Shown: one piece after another, positions 23,795 to 34,104 of the stretch
Layout: each line of letters opens with the position of its first letter
How positions within the stretch are numbered: the first letter of the stretch is position 1
Assembly: GCA_023213395.1 (NCBI GenBank)
Contig: CM041465.1
Span: 24,745,741-24,809,740 of the forward strand
Source: Cycas panzhihuaensis
Taxonomy: Eukaryota > Cycadophyta
DNA: 64,000 nucleotides
Reading direction: 5' to 3'
The notes under the pieces: model-generated
Told to the model about the DNA's origin: nothing
Database searches by the model: none
The model's input: the letters and a program-made list of their open reading frames with translations, nothing else
Translations under genes and position numbers: made by a program

Positions 23795-26018
23795 ATGGAG
23801 GGATACTCTTCCTGATTGGACCTACCACACTTCGACCTTGGAAACCCATGCTTTTCCTTCTTCTATTCCCGGGTCCACCCAAGAGGGTGATGACCCCCTT
23901 TATTACCCCAGTGACCAACAACTCTCATTTGATATCCATCCTTCTACCCATGCCGTAGAAGCTTCTGCTCCTCTTGAGACTTGCCACGTAGTTGCTAATT
24001 CTTATGAGGAGCACTCCGAGGAACCTACCTTGTTCGAGGTTCCAATTACCTCTTACGAGTATATAGGGACTCCTCCTATTAACGTAGTTGAAGCTCTCAA
24101 CGAGTGTCGCCGTGCGGCACGCTTGCAACCGCGTCCTGGATGGCTTGAGGGTGCCCTTCGTGGAGGAGCCTCTTCCTCTTCCGCTCCTCCCCCGCATGCC
24201 TCATCCTCATCCACTCTTCCTCTGACAACAAACCCCTTTATGCCTACGCGTGTGCCCCACTCATTCCTGGTTCCCGCAGTGGGGGCACGTGTTGCGCCTT
24301 CCGTTTCTCATCGGGGTCCTAGTGTTTCGGGATCTCCTCATGGTGTGTCTTTCTCTCAATTGAAGGTTAGCATACCTATTCCTAACCAAACCAATGTGCC
24401 ATCCCCTAATGTGGCGCATACTGCTCCTAGTAGGCCTATTGGTCCTACTAGCATTCCAACCACTAGCCATATGGGACCCGCTCCTGCACATCCTCAAACC
24501 CAGCATGTGGGTGCTTCCTTCTATGTCCCCCCAGGGTACACTTCTCAACCTTGGGGGCAGGGTAGAGGAAGTCATCTTCCCGTTTATGGAGTGGATCTGC
24601 TACACCCGTATAGGATCGCTCCACCTACAGGAGGCCCATATGGGCAAAACCCGGTTCCACATCCCTCTTGCCCTTCTTCCAACGTAATTCCATCCGTTGT
24701 ACCTTTGCAAGGGAACCCGTCTCCCTTCCAAGGCACCTATCCCCATGCCTCTTTCCAGTAAGGGGCGTTGCCTCAAGGAGGGATGGGTGTTCGACCCCCA
24801 TCCGCTCCTTGTGCATTACCTACTTCGACATTCGCTGATCCTACAGTTCAGGCAAGGGCACGCCCCTTCATGGACTTTAAGTCAACCCCTCTTTCCGTTG
24901 AGGCGTTGCGAACCAACTTGCCGCCTCATCCCCCTAAAGTTCCTAGATTCGATGGAACTTCGTTGCAAGACCCGGCGGAACATGTGCATAGTTTTTCTAT
25001 GGCATGCATCGATTACTGGGCTTACGACCACATTTTAATGAAATTATTCTCGCGATCCTTGCAGGGCGACGCCCTCAAGTGGTTCTATCGTCTCCCTGCC
25101 CATTCCATCCATTCGTTCCAGCAATTGATGGATGAGTTCATCAACTATTTTGATGTAGCTCGTCCATTCAAAAGCGGAATGAAGTCCCTTCTTTCGCTCA
25201 AATAAGGTCACGATGAGATGAATCGTGACTTTGTGCAGCAATTCCATGACTTGCTTCACTCTACTAAGGCAACTTTGCCCAAGGAGCTGAAGCGAGACCT
25301 TTTCATCAACGCACTTCACCCCGAAGTCCACGTGGAAGTCCTCAAGATGGGGGCGACCACATGTGACTCCGCGATCGCTAAGTGTTTGGCGCTAGAGGCT
25401 ATTGAGATCCAGGCTAGTCTCAAGAAACCTCTTAGGCCCTCACAACGTCGTGAGGCACCACCTCCTACCAAGGATACCAAACCTTCCCAACTGACTCGGT
25501 CTTCTTCTCATCCTACCGAGAGGACCTTAGACCCTCTCACATCAGCTATACGTTCGTTTGAGCGTATAATGAAGGAACTCAAGCTTCAAGATCCTTCATC
25601 CCCTATATCCAACAAACAAGTCCAACAAACTACCCAAGCCCCTCTTCCCAAGAATAGAAACACCCAGTCCTCTCAAGCGAGAAGGTCTGACCCTCCGCTT
25701 GAGAAGAAGTGGTGCTCCATTCATGGGGATTGCTTCCACGACGATTCGCGTTGTAGGGCCCAGCACCCAAAGGATGCCCCTCGATGTGATTCTTCCCCCA
25801 AACGGGCCTCAAGGCCTAATTTAGACCAACCAGTTCACAAGGATCCATTCCCTAAACATGGGGAGCACGATCGCAACACCCAAACCAAGAACAACTGTAA
25901 CCGGGGAAGATCGCTTGATCCCTGTCCTTCCTGCGACAAGGGGAAGGGTACTCGGAACTCGTCTTCCCCCTCTTGTTCTCTAGCACGCACCCAAGTCACC
26001 TTCACGACCACGGAATAG
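23795..26018 (+). pseudogene. gag of Tat-1 (one frameshift, two in-frame stops)
   Basis: The ATG at 23795 gives MEGYSS and then a one-base insertion near 23812 shifts the frame; Tat-3 lacks it. From there the frame runs to the TAG at 26016-26018 with TAA stops at 24762 and 25203. The N-terminal 300 codons are Ser/Pro-rich and low in complexity. A capsid-like gag domain follows at about 24900-25400 (PPKVPRFDGTS, GDALKWFYRLP, and the region of FINALHPEVH). A zinc knuckle C-X2-H-X4-H-X4-C lies at 25713-25754 (CSIHGDCFHDDSRC), the variant usual for Tat gag. The product would package element RNA in the virus-like particle. Confidence 0.85.
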
Positions 26019-27110
26019 GGAAGAAGGTGATCGATTCTGAAGCAACTCCCACTTTTGCCCTTACGCGATCTCAAGCTGCTAAGGAAGCAGCGGGAGCTTC
26101 TTGTTCCTCTGCTCCTTCTGACCCTCTTCCGGAGACCCTTCCTCTGGAAGTCCCTCTTTTCTCTAAGGCTATTCCTGTGCGCCTGGGTCGTTATGATTTC
26201 TGAAGGGCACTTACCCAACCTACCGGGAAGGGTAAGCCCTTCTCTATCGTGGATGAGCTTCATACGGTCGCTGCAGGAATGTCCTTGATGGACGTCCTGA
26301 GGAATTGCCCCGAGTAGCGGGCCCTTCTCCTGGAAGCTTTAGGGTTAAGCGAGGTGCCTGTCCATGCTTTAGGTGTCGCCTAAGGTAGCGGACCTGTTAT
26401 CTCATTTGATCCTAAGGACCTTCCCCCCGCAGTTGAAAGGGAACGTTAGTGGAACTTCCCGTTCACCATCACCATAGATACGCCCGATTGTACTCTTCGA
26501 AGAACTGTTATCGACAACGGTTCTTCCGTCAATGCCATGCCCTTGCGCGTCATGCAAGAGCTTGGTATTTCTGCCTTGGAACCCGTTCCCTAGCGATGCC
26601 AAGGTTATGACGGTAGTGAGAAAACCTGTTTGGGATCTGTCGCGATTCCGCTTACCCTTGAGGGCAAAACTGTTCTTGTCGACGTTGTAGTCCTCGACGT
26701 TGACGTGGACTACAACCTCCTCCTTGGCCGCCCATGGCTCGATCAAATGGGAGCGATGTGCTCGACCCTTTGGGGACAACTTAAATTCGTCCATGATGGA
26801 CGAATGAGAGTGATTCCCCGCGAACGCCCATCGACCAAACAAACTCGCTCTACCAGTTCAGCGAACCAAGGCTCATCGACTCATGCCTCGGCTTGCTCTA
26901 TTGGTATATCTAACCCGTCCGAGGAAGATCCTGGATCTTCCCCCCCTAGTCTCACATGATTTGCCCCTATTGGTGTTGGGAGTTACGGGTACCTTGCTTC
27001 GTTTAGTGACAAAGAGTCACTCGACGAAGACGAGGATTGTCTTCATCCCATCTCTTTCCTCTGCGCGGATGGAAGTCGCTTTGTTCTAGATCCCCATCTA
27101 GAACCTCTCT
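26019..27110 (+). pseudogene. Protease region of Tat-1 pol
   Basis: pol is in a different frame from gag. It first reads VIDSEATPTFALTRSQ near 26030. The retropepsin-like core has DNGSS at 26513-26527 (catalytic Asp in a D-[ST/N]-G loop), VNAMPL after it, and the second conserved loop DYNLLLGRPWL near 26710-26740. The Asp-Asn-Gly-Ser variant is common in Tat-type proteases. Stops at about 26201, 26316, 26380, 26445, 26592 and 26957 and a frame change near 27110 break it. The enzyme would cleave the Gag-Pol polyprotein. Confidence 0.8.
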
Positions 27111-29196
27111 CGTTGGTGAGGCTAGCCCCTCACACATATCACATGTCATCGCTCGTGTTGACCCGCCCATCACCGGTTCTTCTTTTTCATTACCCCCCGT
27201 AGGTAATGGCTTTGAGGAACTACCTTTCGCTCCTTCCGAGGAGCCTTCTTCTAGTTTCCCTTCAGATTCCTTTGAGGAAGTTGAGCAACCCGACGGCTAT
27301 CACGGTCCCGTTGCTCCTACTCCCTCCAGTGCCTCTTCTACTCGAAGTAAGGTCATCCATGGGGTGGATTATTTCGAGGATGACGAAGCCCTGCTTGAGC
27401 ATCTGCCAGGTCTTGCGCCCAACTTGCCTTCTGGTCACCACCGGCTTGGTCATCGGAAGATCCTTGCAATCGGATCCACGCTTGCCGATCTGACCCCATC
27501 TCCTATTCCTCCTCCTCCTGTTGATCTTGCCCCTCTCCACTTCGAGGAGGGCAACGCCATGCGCATGGGGGCAACCCAAGACATAGTCTTGGCCCCGGGC
27601 AAGGTCATTAAGGTCAGGTTGGAATGTTCTCCTGATGAAATAAGGGAGTACTCCCTTCTGTTCGAGGAGTTCCATGACATTTTCACGTGGGATTATGCTG
27701 ACATGAAGGGAATCAACCCCTCGACTATCACTCATAATCTCACCACCACCCTTGGCGCCCACCACATGCGCGAGCGTCCCCTTCACTCGAAGCTATCCGC
27801 CGCCGTCAAGATGGAGGTCGGGAAGCTTCTGGATGCTGGGCTTATTACTTCTATTGACTACCCTAAATGGGTCTCCAACATTGTGCCTGTTGCTAAAAAG
27901 AACGGGGCAATCCGTATATGCGTCGACTTTCACGACATCAACAACGCTTGTCCTAAGGACAATTTTTTGTTACCTTTCCTCGATCAGATTATCGATCGCA
28001 CCGCCAGATTCGAAGTGATGTCCCTAATGGACGACTTCTCTGGCTATAACCAGATCCAGATTTCTCCCGAAGACCGCCATAAGACAGCCTTCACCACTCC
28101 CTGGGGTACCTTCGCCTATAAGGCGATGCCCTTCGGCCTTAAGAATGCAGGTGCTACTTATCAAAGAGCCATGCATTTAATCTTCCATGACCTCATCAAC
28201 GACACGTTGGAGGTCTTCATGGATGATATGATGGGTCTTTCCCGCGTGAGAGCCCATCACCCTTCCAACTTGCATGCCATATTCTCACGATGCCGCGAGT
28301 ACCACGTCAGTCTTAATCCGCTTAAATGTGTGCTTGCCGTTACCTTGGGTAAACTCCTCAGATTCCTTGTATCCAAACGAGGAATTCAGATCCATCCTGA
28401 CAAAGTCAGAGCGATCCTCGACATGCCGCCACCTAGAACTCAACGGCAGATCAAGTCGTTTCTAGGCAGGCTCGGTTTCCTTAGGCGCTTTTTAGCTGAT
28501 TTCGCTGTGAATGCCAAACCCCTCACGAACCTATTAAAGAAGGGAGCTCCTTTTGCCTGGTCTGACAAGACCCAAAAGGCCTTCGAAGGACTCAAGGAAG
28601 CCTTGGCTTCCGCTCCTACGTTGGCACCTCCCCAATTCGATAGGCCCTTCATCCTGTATACCTCAACGACTGACGAATCCCTAGGCGCCATGCTCGCTCA
28701 GGAGGATGACTCAGGAACTGAGAGGGCTATATACTTCATCAGTCGCACTCTTGTGGCTGATGAGCTTAACTATTCCCCTACCGAGAAGGAATGCCTCTCC
28801 TTGGTCCATGCGACCAAGAAGTTTAGGCACTATTTGCTTGGTAACACCACCAAGGTGATCGTTCAATCCGATCCCTTGCGATATTTGCTAACTCGTTCGG
28901 ATTTGACAGGTAGGGCTGGTCGTTGGGCCGTCCTACTCCAAGAATTCGATCTCCACATCGTAAACTGAAAATCAAAGAAGGGAATGATAGTGGCCGAGCA
29001 ACTTGCGGATGCCCCTATCCCTAACTCCTTTGATACTCCCGTTGACGACTCTCTCCCCGATGAGTCCATCCTGACGATTCAGGGAGCTTCTCCCCACCCA
29101 CTCATTAACGATCACTGGTACGGAGACATCGTGCGGTATCTTACACAGCAGCAATACCACCCTGACATTAGTAGTAAAGTTAGATCTCATATCTAA
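27110..29196 (+). pseudogene. Reverse transcriptase and first RNase H of Tat-1
   Basis: The longest intact frame of the window covers the linker (YFEDDEALLEHLPG), RT and RNase H and is open to a TGA at 28969-28971. It then stays in frame to 29196. RT motifs: GLITSIDYPKWVSN near 27840, RICVDFHDIN near 27910, FSGYNQIQ near 28040, and the active site FMDDM at 28216-28230. The gypsy-type RNase H has TDES near 28670, KECL near 28790 and QSDPLRYL near 28865. Family members have a similar layout of roughly 500-600 residues. The TGA stands where a CGA Arg codon is likely. RT copies the element RNA to DNA and RNase H removes the RNA strand. Confidence 0.92.
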
Positions 29197-30347
29197 ACTT
29201 ACGCTGGCGATACCTCCTCGTGAGCGGTATTGTATAAGAGGTCCTTGACGGGGTCCTCCTCATTGCGTCACTGCTTGTGAAGGCGACCCGGTGCCGAATG
29301 CCACCATGGCATTTGTGGAGGTCACTTTGGGGGCTAGTCTATGGCTCAGAGGATCCTCCGCATGGGCTATTTCTGGCCATCTCTTTTTAACGACGCTCAC
29401 GCCTTTGCTCTGAAATGTCGGCGATGTCAAGAGCATGCCAACATTTCCCATGTGCCTTCCGAGGCCTTGCATCCTATCGTTTCGCCATGGCCCTTCGCTT
29501 AGTGGGGACTAGACCTCATTGTGGCTATCTCCCCACCTTCGTCGTCGCAGCACAAGTTCATCTTGACTGCCACGGAGTATTTCACCAAATGGGCGGAGGC
29601 CATTCCCTTGATCACCACTCCTGGCAAAATAATTGCCACATTCATTTATCAGCACATCATTTGGCTTGAATTCAGACGTCACGATTCTGAACAACGGAAC
29701 TCCTTTTTGTAATAAGGAGGTGGATGAGCTTTGCGAGAAGTTCAAAATTTCTCATAAGACTTCCTCCCCTTATTACCCCCAGGCAAATGGCCAAGTGGAG
29801 TCTTTCAACAAGACTCTCGTCAGCATTCTCAAAAAGAACGTTGCTCAATCCCAAAGGGATTGGCACCTTCAGTTGCCCTCTGCCTTGTGGGCTTACCACA
29901 CCTCTATCTGATTACGCCTTGCGGGAATGACCTCGTTCTCCACGGTCTCTGATGCAGGGTGGTACTCCCATTGGAAGTGGAGATTCCTTCCTTGCGAATC
30001 TCCCTTTGAGGTTTCATCGACGAAGAGTCGATCCGTCGAACACTTCTTTGGACCTCGAAGCTTTGGATGAGAGACGCTTAGCCACCTATCAGGCTAACCT
30101 AGCATCCAAAGCCCGCTCACAAAGGGCCTACGATAAGCACCTTTGTTCCTGCCCTTTGTTCCTTGGGGACTATGTCCTCAAGCTCAAGTATCTCCATGAC
30201 TGTCTGACCAAATTCAAACCCCGATGGGTTGGTCCTTTCGTCATTATCGAATCCCTCGATAATGGTGCCTATAAGATAGCCACCCTAGAATGGCTCGAAT
30301 TTGAGAAAATAATTAATGGGAAGTTCCTTAAGAGGTTCTACGCATGA
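29197..30347 (+). pseudogene. Integrase of Tat-1 (frameshifted, second catalytic Asp lost)
   Basis: The zinc-binding part is broken. ILRMGYFWPSL and CRRCQEHANIS lie at 29355-29445, and the first core Asp (GLDLI) near 29510. The stretch around the second Asp needs a frame change near 29650 and reads ILNNGTPF at 29684-29707, with Asn (AAC, 29690-29692) at the catalytic Asp. The third motif is PQANGQVESFNKTL near 29780-29820 with Glu present. A further frame change near 29940 leads to the C-terminal part (KFKPRWVGPFVI, NGKFLKRFYA), which ends at 30347. Tat-2 keeps the Asp (LIIDNR). Confidence 0.85.
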
Positions 30348-30700
30348 CCTCTTGGCGACCATGTCGCCCTGCTCCGAAATAAGCCTAAACTACCATCTTA
30401 GGTTGTCCCCATCCTTCCCAACCACGGGTAGAATGGCAATTTAAGATGGACCCTGCTTTGTTTTTCTGGTTCCTTCCACGGAACCTGTGTTCCCTTATCC
30501 TCTCGGGAACCCCTGTCATCTTGTTTAGGCATCCCCCAGCCAAGAGGACGTTTGGGGGCACCGTCGCCCCTCTTCCTTGTCCGTCGTTTCCTTCGCATAT
30601 CCCGCTATGCTCTCCCGTAGACATGTATGCCTCCCTATCCCCTAACCTCACACTTCTATGTCATCCTGCTCACGGCGTGTGTGTGTGCTCCTGTTAGGTG
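30348..30700. other. Spacer between integrase and the antisense gene
   Basis: No coding similarity. It lies downstream of pol and beyond the 3' end of the antisense gene. Confidence 0.5.
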
Positions 30701-31597
30701 TGTGGTCGTACATGGGAGGAAACGCGTGTTCATACAACAAAATATCCACAACATAAAACATCGACATAACATAACATCTACAATACACAAAATAAACATG
30801 CATGTCATCCACATCATACATCATACACAGCATCTCATATCCAATTGGGGTTCCAATCGCCCCATGCATATATATATATATACATCCAAAAATCATGTCA
30901 CATCATACATCACGGGAAGGGGTGTCCTTACGGGGGTACAATCATATGATCCTATATATGACCCCACAGGCTCGTCTTTCCCTGTCAAGCTCATATGTAC
31001 ATATCCTCTGCTGCTTGCGCTCACAGGGTGCCATCTCCCGATCTTTGTGATCCCTCTCACAGGGACCACATGCCTCGAGCTCCTCACAGGCCTCATGGCT
31101 GCCTGCCTCGCTCTCCTCATCCCTCGGCCGTCTCGGGGTCACCGCCGCTGTGTGGGTACGTGTCCTGCTCTGGCTCGACCTCGAGACCATCTGTGCTACC
31201 AGCTGATCGTATCTGGCCTGGATACGATCCCGCTCTCCTCGGAGTGCCTCCTCTATCCCTCTGAGACACTTAGTGATCACTGCTAGCTGGGTTCTGCTCT
31301 CCTCATCTCCACCTGCACCGCCCTGTGCCTCTAGAGCCTGTACCCGTCCTCGCAGCTCATCTCGCTCCCGTCTCGCGTCATCTCTCTCCTGCTGTAGGCA
31401 TCCCTGGGATGTCGCATGCTCTTGGGACTCTGCAGCCCATATGTCCCTCGCCCTCACCAACGGGGCGAACGCCTCTCTATGGGCTCCCGCCGCTCTAGGC
31501 TCATCACCTGCCTGGATGGGCGGTTGCCCCTCTGCATACACCTCAGGGAATATCTCCCTCACCACAGCCTCTACGAGTCTCTGGACCTCTGTTGTAC

Positions 31598-31708
31598 CTG
31601 CCAATGCAACACGCCATGTGTCAGTCTATATCTCGCCATATGTCATGATCAAATCAAACCAAATATCTGTCTGGATGCCAAATGACTCTGGAAAAGGTTA
31701 GGTCTCAC
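31598..31708 (-). other. Predicted intron 2 of the Tat-1 antisense gene (111 bp)
   Basis: Donor CAG|GTGAGACC at 31709/31708 and acceptor TTGGCAG|GTACAAC at 31598/31597. Splicing joins G to GT ACA (phase 1) and keeps the coiled-coil frame open. Tat-2 has the equivalent intron at 45171-45305, also phase 1. Confidence 0.65.
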
Positions 31709-32926
31709 CTGCTGTGGCTACCTACTCCTCTGGTCTCGCAGCATCGTCTCCTCTCGGCTCTCCGCAAGCTGTTGGTGCCTCGTCCTCCGGTACCTCCTGT
31801 GCCTGGGTCTCTCTTCTCGCGGGGGTGGGCCCAGCTCTCATCCCTGCGGATCCCATCACGATCCGTAGCCTGCGGGCCCTAGTCACGGGTCCCCTGATCT
31901 CGCCCTGTGCCCCAGACGGTCCTGTCTCTCCTCCGGCAGCTCCAGATGGACCCTCTGCCTCTCCTGCTGTCCCCGACGGACCTGCCTCACCCGCAGGTCA
32001 TGACGGGCCAGCCCCACTATCTCCACTGTCTCCACTATCCCCATCATCACTGCTATCATCGCTTACAGGTGCTCCTGCTCCGCCCGCCTTATCGTCGCTA
32101 TCCCACCTCACCGTCCTGTAGGGCTCAGCTATGTAGTCTGGGAGGGTGAGGAGGTCTAGCGATGTGGCCTCTACTGATCGCCTGACATGAGCTCTGTCCT
32201 CTGTCCCTCTCAGTCTAGTCTGCCACATGTGGACCATCAGGGCCTGCTCTGTAATGGGGTGTGGTCCCCCGTGGTGCCCGCTTTGCCGAAATGGTCGAAG
32301 TACCAACACTGTAGTAGTGCGCTGTATGATAGCCCACCTATGCCAGACGTCCTGATGGTATCCAGCTGGGCGATGAGGTTTGCCGCTATCAGGGCCACCC
32401 AATCCATCCGTTTGCCGGCTTCGCAGTGGCGAACTGCATCCATCCATCCTCCTGGGACCTCTCTATAGTTCTGTTTCTGGGAAATCCAGAACAAAATGCA
32501 CAATATCACTAGCTTCCTCACTTGAGGAATCCCCGACATCAGAACTATCTGGAGGGGTGCTCCCCTCTGATCCCATCGGTCAGCTCCTGTGAAGAATAGA
32601 TTGCCTCCCCTATGGCTGCCTCGGTCTTTGGGCAGCGTCCCGAGTCTCACCAGCCTCCTCATCGCCGGAACTCCCAGTATCTGCCGTATATCCCTTGGCA
32701 TGACCATCATGTCACCTACCTGCGGTAGGTGGAACACATGTCTCCTCCTATCCCAATGGGACACTATGTCGACCAGTAGTCTCTGATTCGAGGTATACTA
32801 AGGTGTCTTGAGGGCCTTGTACAGGCCACACCTCTGTAGCATCTCTCTATCCTCCTGCGTCGCTATCTCCATATAACTCAGCATAGCCATACCTATGTTC
32901 TCGCGGTTGTCTACCGCGAGGATAGC

Positions 32927-33054
32927 CTGTTCACACCAAAAACAACTCCAGTCAGTCTCATGTTAGCCACTATCACCTCTCTCTCTCTCAAATCTCTCTC
33001 TGCCTGAGATTTGGGACCCTTTTTGCCCTCATGCCAGCCTTTCTGCCTTCCTAC
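32927..33054 (-). other. Predicted intron 1 of the Tat-1 antisense gene (128 bp)
   Basis: Donor GCGAAG|GTAGGAAGG at 33055/33054 and acceptor GTGTGAACAG|GCTATC at 32927/32926. The Tat-2 counterpart is CTACAAG|GTAAAGG to TTTTTAG|TCTATT (43838-43972). The sequence around both sites aligns between the copies. Confidence 0.45.
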
Positions 33055-33065
33055 CTTCGCACCGC

Positions 33066-33096
33066 GCCAAACTTAGCGGTACCACTAAGTTTGGCA
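33066..33096. other. Hairpin in the antisense leader
   Basis: GCCAAACTTAG pairs with CTAAGTTTGGC around a short GGTACC-centred loop. It lies just before the predicted donor at 33055. In Tat-2 a different sequence at the same place (43801-43835) is also a near-perfect hairpin (GTAGATTTAT...ATAAATCTAC). Confidence 0.6.
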
Positions 33097-33586
33097 CGGG
33101 TCCCGCGGTGATGTGGGGCCCGCGGCAATGATCGTGGCACCGCGATCACTTGCATGCAACAGCGACCCCCGAAGGGGTTTTCGCCAAAACACAAAAATTT
33201 CTTCTGGTAGACCCCGTGGGGCCCACCGGGACCAAGGCTCCCTAATGCCTAGGTCCCCGCCTCTTTCTGGGTCTGATTCGGATCCCGAGAGGCCTTCCGT
33301 TGCCCATAAGGGGCACTAAAACCATGTAGAAAGCCTTAAAAAACTGCAAAAATAGACAAACTTTGAACTTTGAGATGGGCTGGGTTTAGTGACATCCACT
33401 CACTGGATCCGATCTCATTCTGCCATGTCATCACAGTCGGTCGTCTTTGGCTCTCTCTGCTCTCCGATCCGACGGTCAGATCTCCCTCTGCGTGCCTCCA
33501 AAGTTGGGTGGCGCTCTGCTACGTAAGGAAATGGCTCTGGTTTCATACGAGAGCCGGTGAAAATGAATCCATTTTCCCGTTTGTTT

Positions 33587-33595
33587 CCTTATATA
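33587..33595 (-). promoter_or_regulatory. TATA box of the antisense gene
   Basis: TATATAAGG on the minus strand, preceded by a CCATTGG (CCAAT-like) word and a GC-rich stretch. It lies about 670 bases upstream of the first coding-like codons. AATAAAAGG is at the aligned place in Tat-2 (43319-43327). Three AACGAG words about 250 bases further upstream are also partly shared. Confidence 0.6.
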
Positions 33596-33599
33596 GGCG

Positions 33600-34100
33600 G
33601 GGGCCCCAATGGGCACTTCTTCTGTTTTTGGTCTCGCGACAGTCGTTGGGACCGTCTCGTCCCTCTATTCGACTTTGCCTTCGGGCCCTGTCGTCAATTG
33701 TGCTGTATTGATGGCCTTTTTCCCCTCCTTTGCAGGGGCATTTATGGTGCCTTATTATTGCGTTTTTGCCAGGGCCCTTCTGCATCGTTTTACGTGCTAC
33801 TCCCGTGCATGCCCAAGTTTATACTCGTTTGGCTCGTTTCGCTGCACTGGACTCGTTTCCGTGGCCCTTTCCCGCTCTTGGGGTCCCCAAAGGGAATGCC
33901 CCCCCTGCATAGGGGCATGCTTCACCTTCTAAAGTGACCTTTTTGTGCCCCAGGAGGCCGTTTCTCCTGACCACCTTAGCGATGTCAGTTGCTTGCTCTG
34001 CATACAGGTAACCTCATTGCTAGGTCCTCCTACCCTTCATGGCCATCTTTTGCTTGCTTTTTCGAGTATTGCATTCGCCATCTATTGACCGCTTAGATTT
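33600..34100. other. Spacer between the antisense promoter and the second RNase H
   Basis: Open plus-strand frames here (to 126 codons) have no known similarity and lie in the upstream region of the antisense gene. Part of this stretch aligns with Tat-2 42880-43310, so it is an original part of the element. Confidence 0.5.
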
Positions 34101-34104
34101 TGTG

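Larger units (their letters stand above)
30942..33595 (-). pseudogene. Antisense passenger gene of Tat-1 (PMD-like domain, linker, coiled coil; two predicted introns)
   Basis: The gene runs opposite to the element. Predicted parts: TATA box 33595-33587, leader exon to 33055, intron 33054-32927, exon 2 32926-31709, intron 31708-31598, exon 3 31597-30942. Exon 2 encodes a domain with HVFHLPQVGDMMVM, DIRQILGVP, a hydrophobic helix (RKLVILCILFWIS) and GGLSYSALLQCWYFDHF. That layout recalls the plant mobile domain (PMD). A Gly-Pro-Ser-Gly linker follows (near 31985-31897), then an Asp/Ser-rich part. Exon 3 is an Arg/Glu-rich coiled coil (QQERDDARRERDELRGRVQ). TAG at 32800, a frame change near 32240, TGA near 31998 and TAG near 31720 break it. 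Tat-2 carries a homologue. Function unknown; PMD assignment is by eye. Confidence 0.7.

Noticed and set aside
24261-24575. Minus-strand open frame of 104 codons opposite the Tat-1 gag
   Set aside because: It is the shadow of a GC-rich gag frame. No counterpart was seen elsewhere and no promoter or splice logic. The antisense gene at 30942-33595 differs because its homologue in Tat-2 keeps frame, intron phase and promoter.
27262-27786. 174-codon minus-strand open frame opposite the Tat-1 RT linker
   Set aside because: It overlaps a conserved sense gene and its frame is fixed by the sense codons. I found no equivalent in Tat-2.
33370-33937. Plus-strand open frames of 107-126 codons between the antisense promoter and the second RNase H
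   Set aside because: Aligned Tat-2 sequence shows no matching protein. The conserved signal there fits promoter DNA better.
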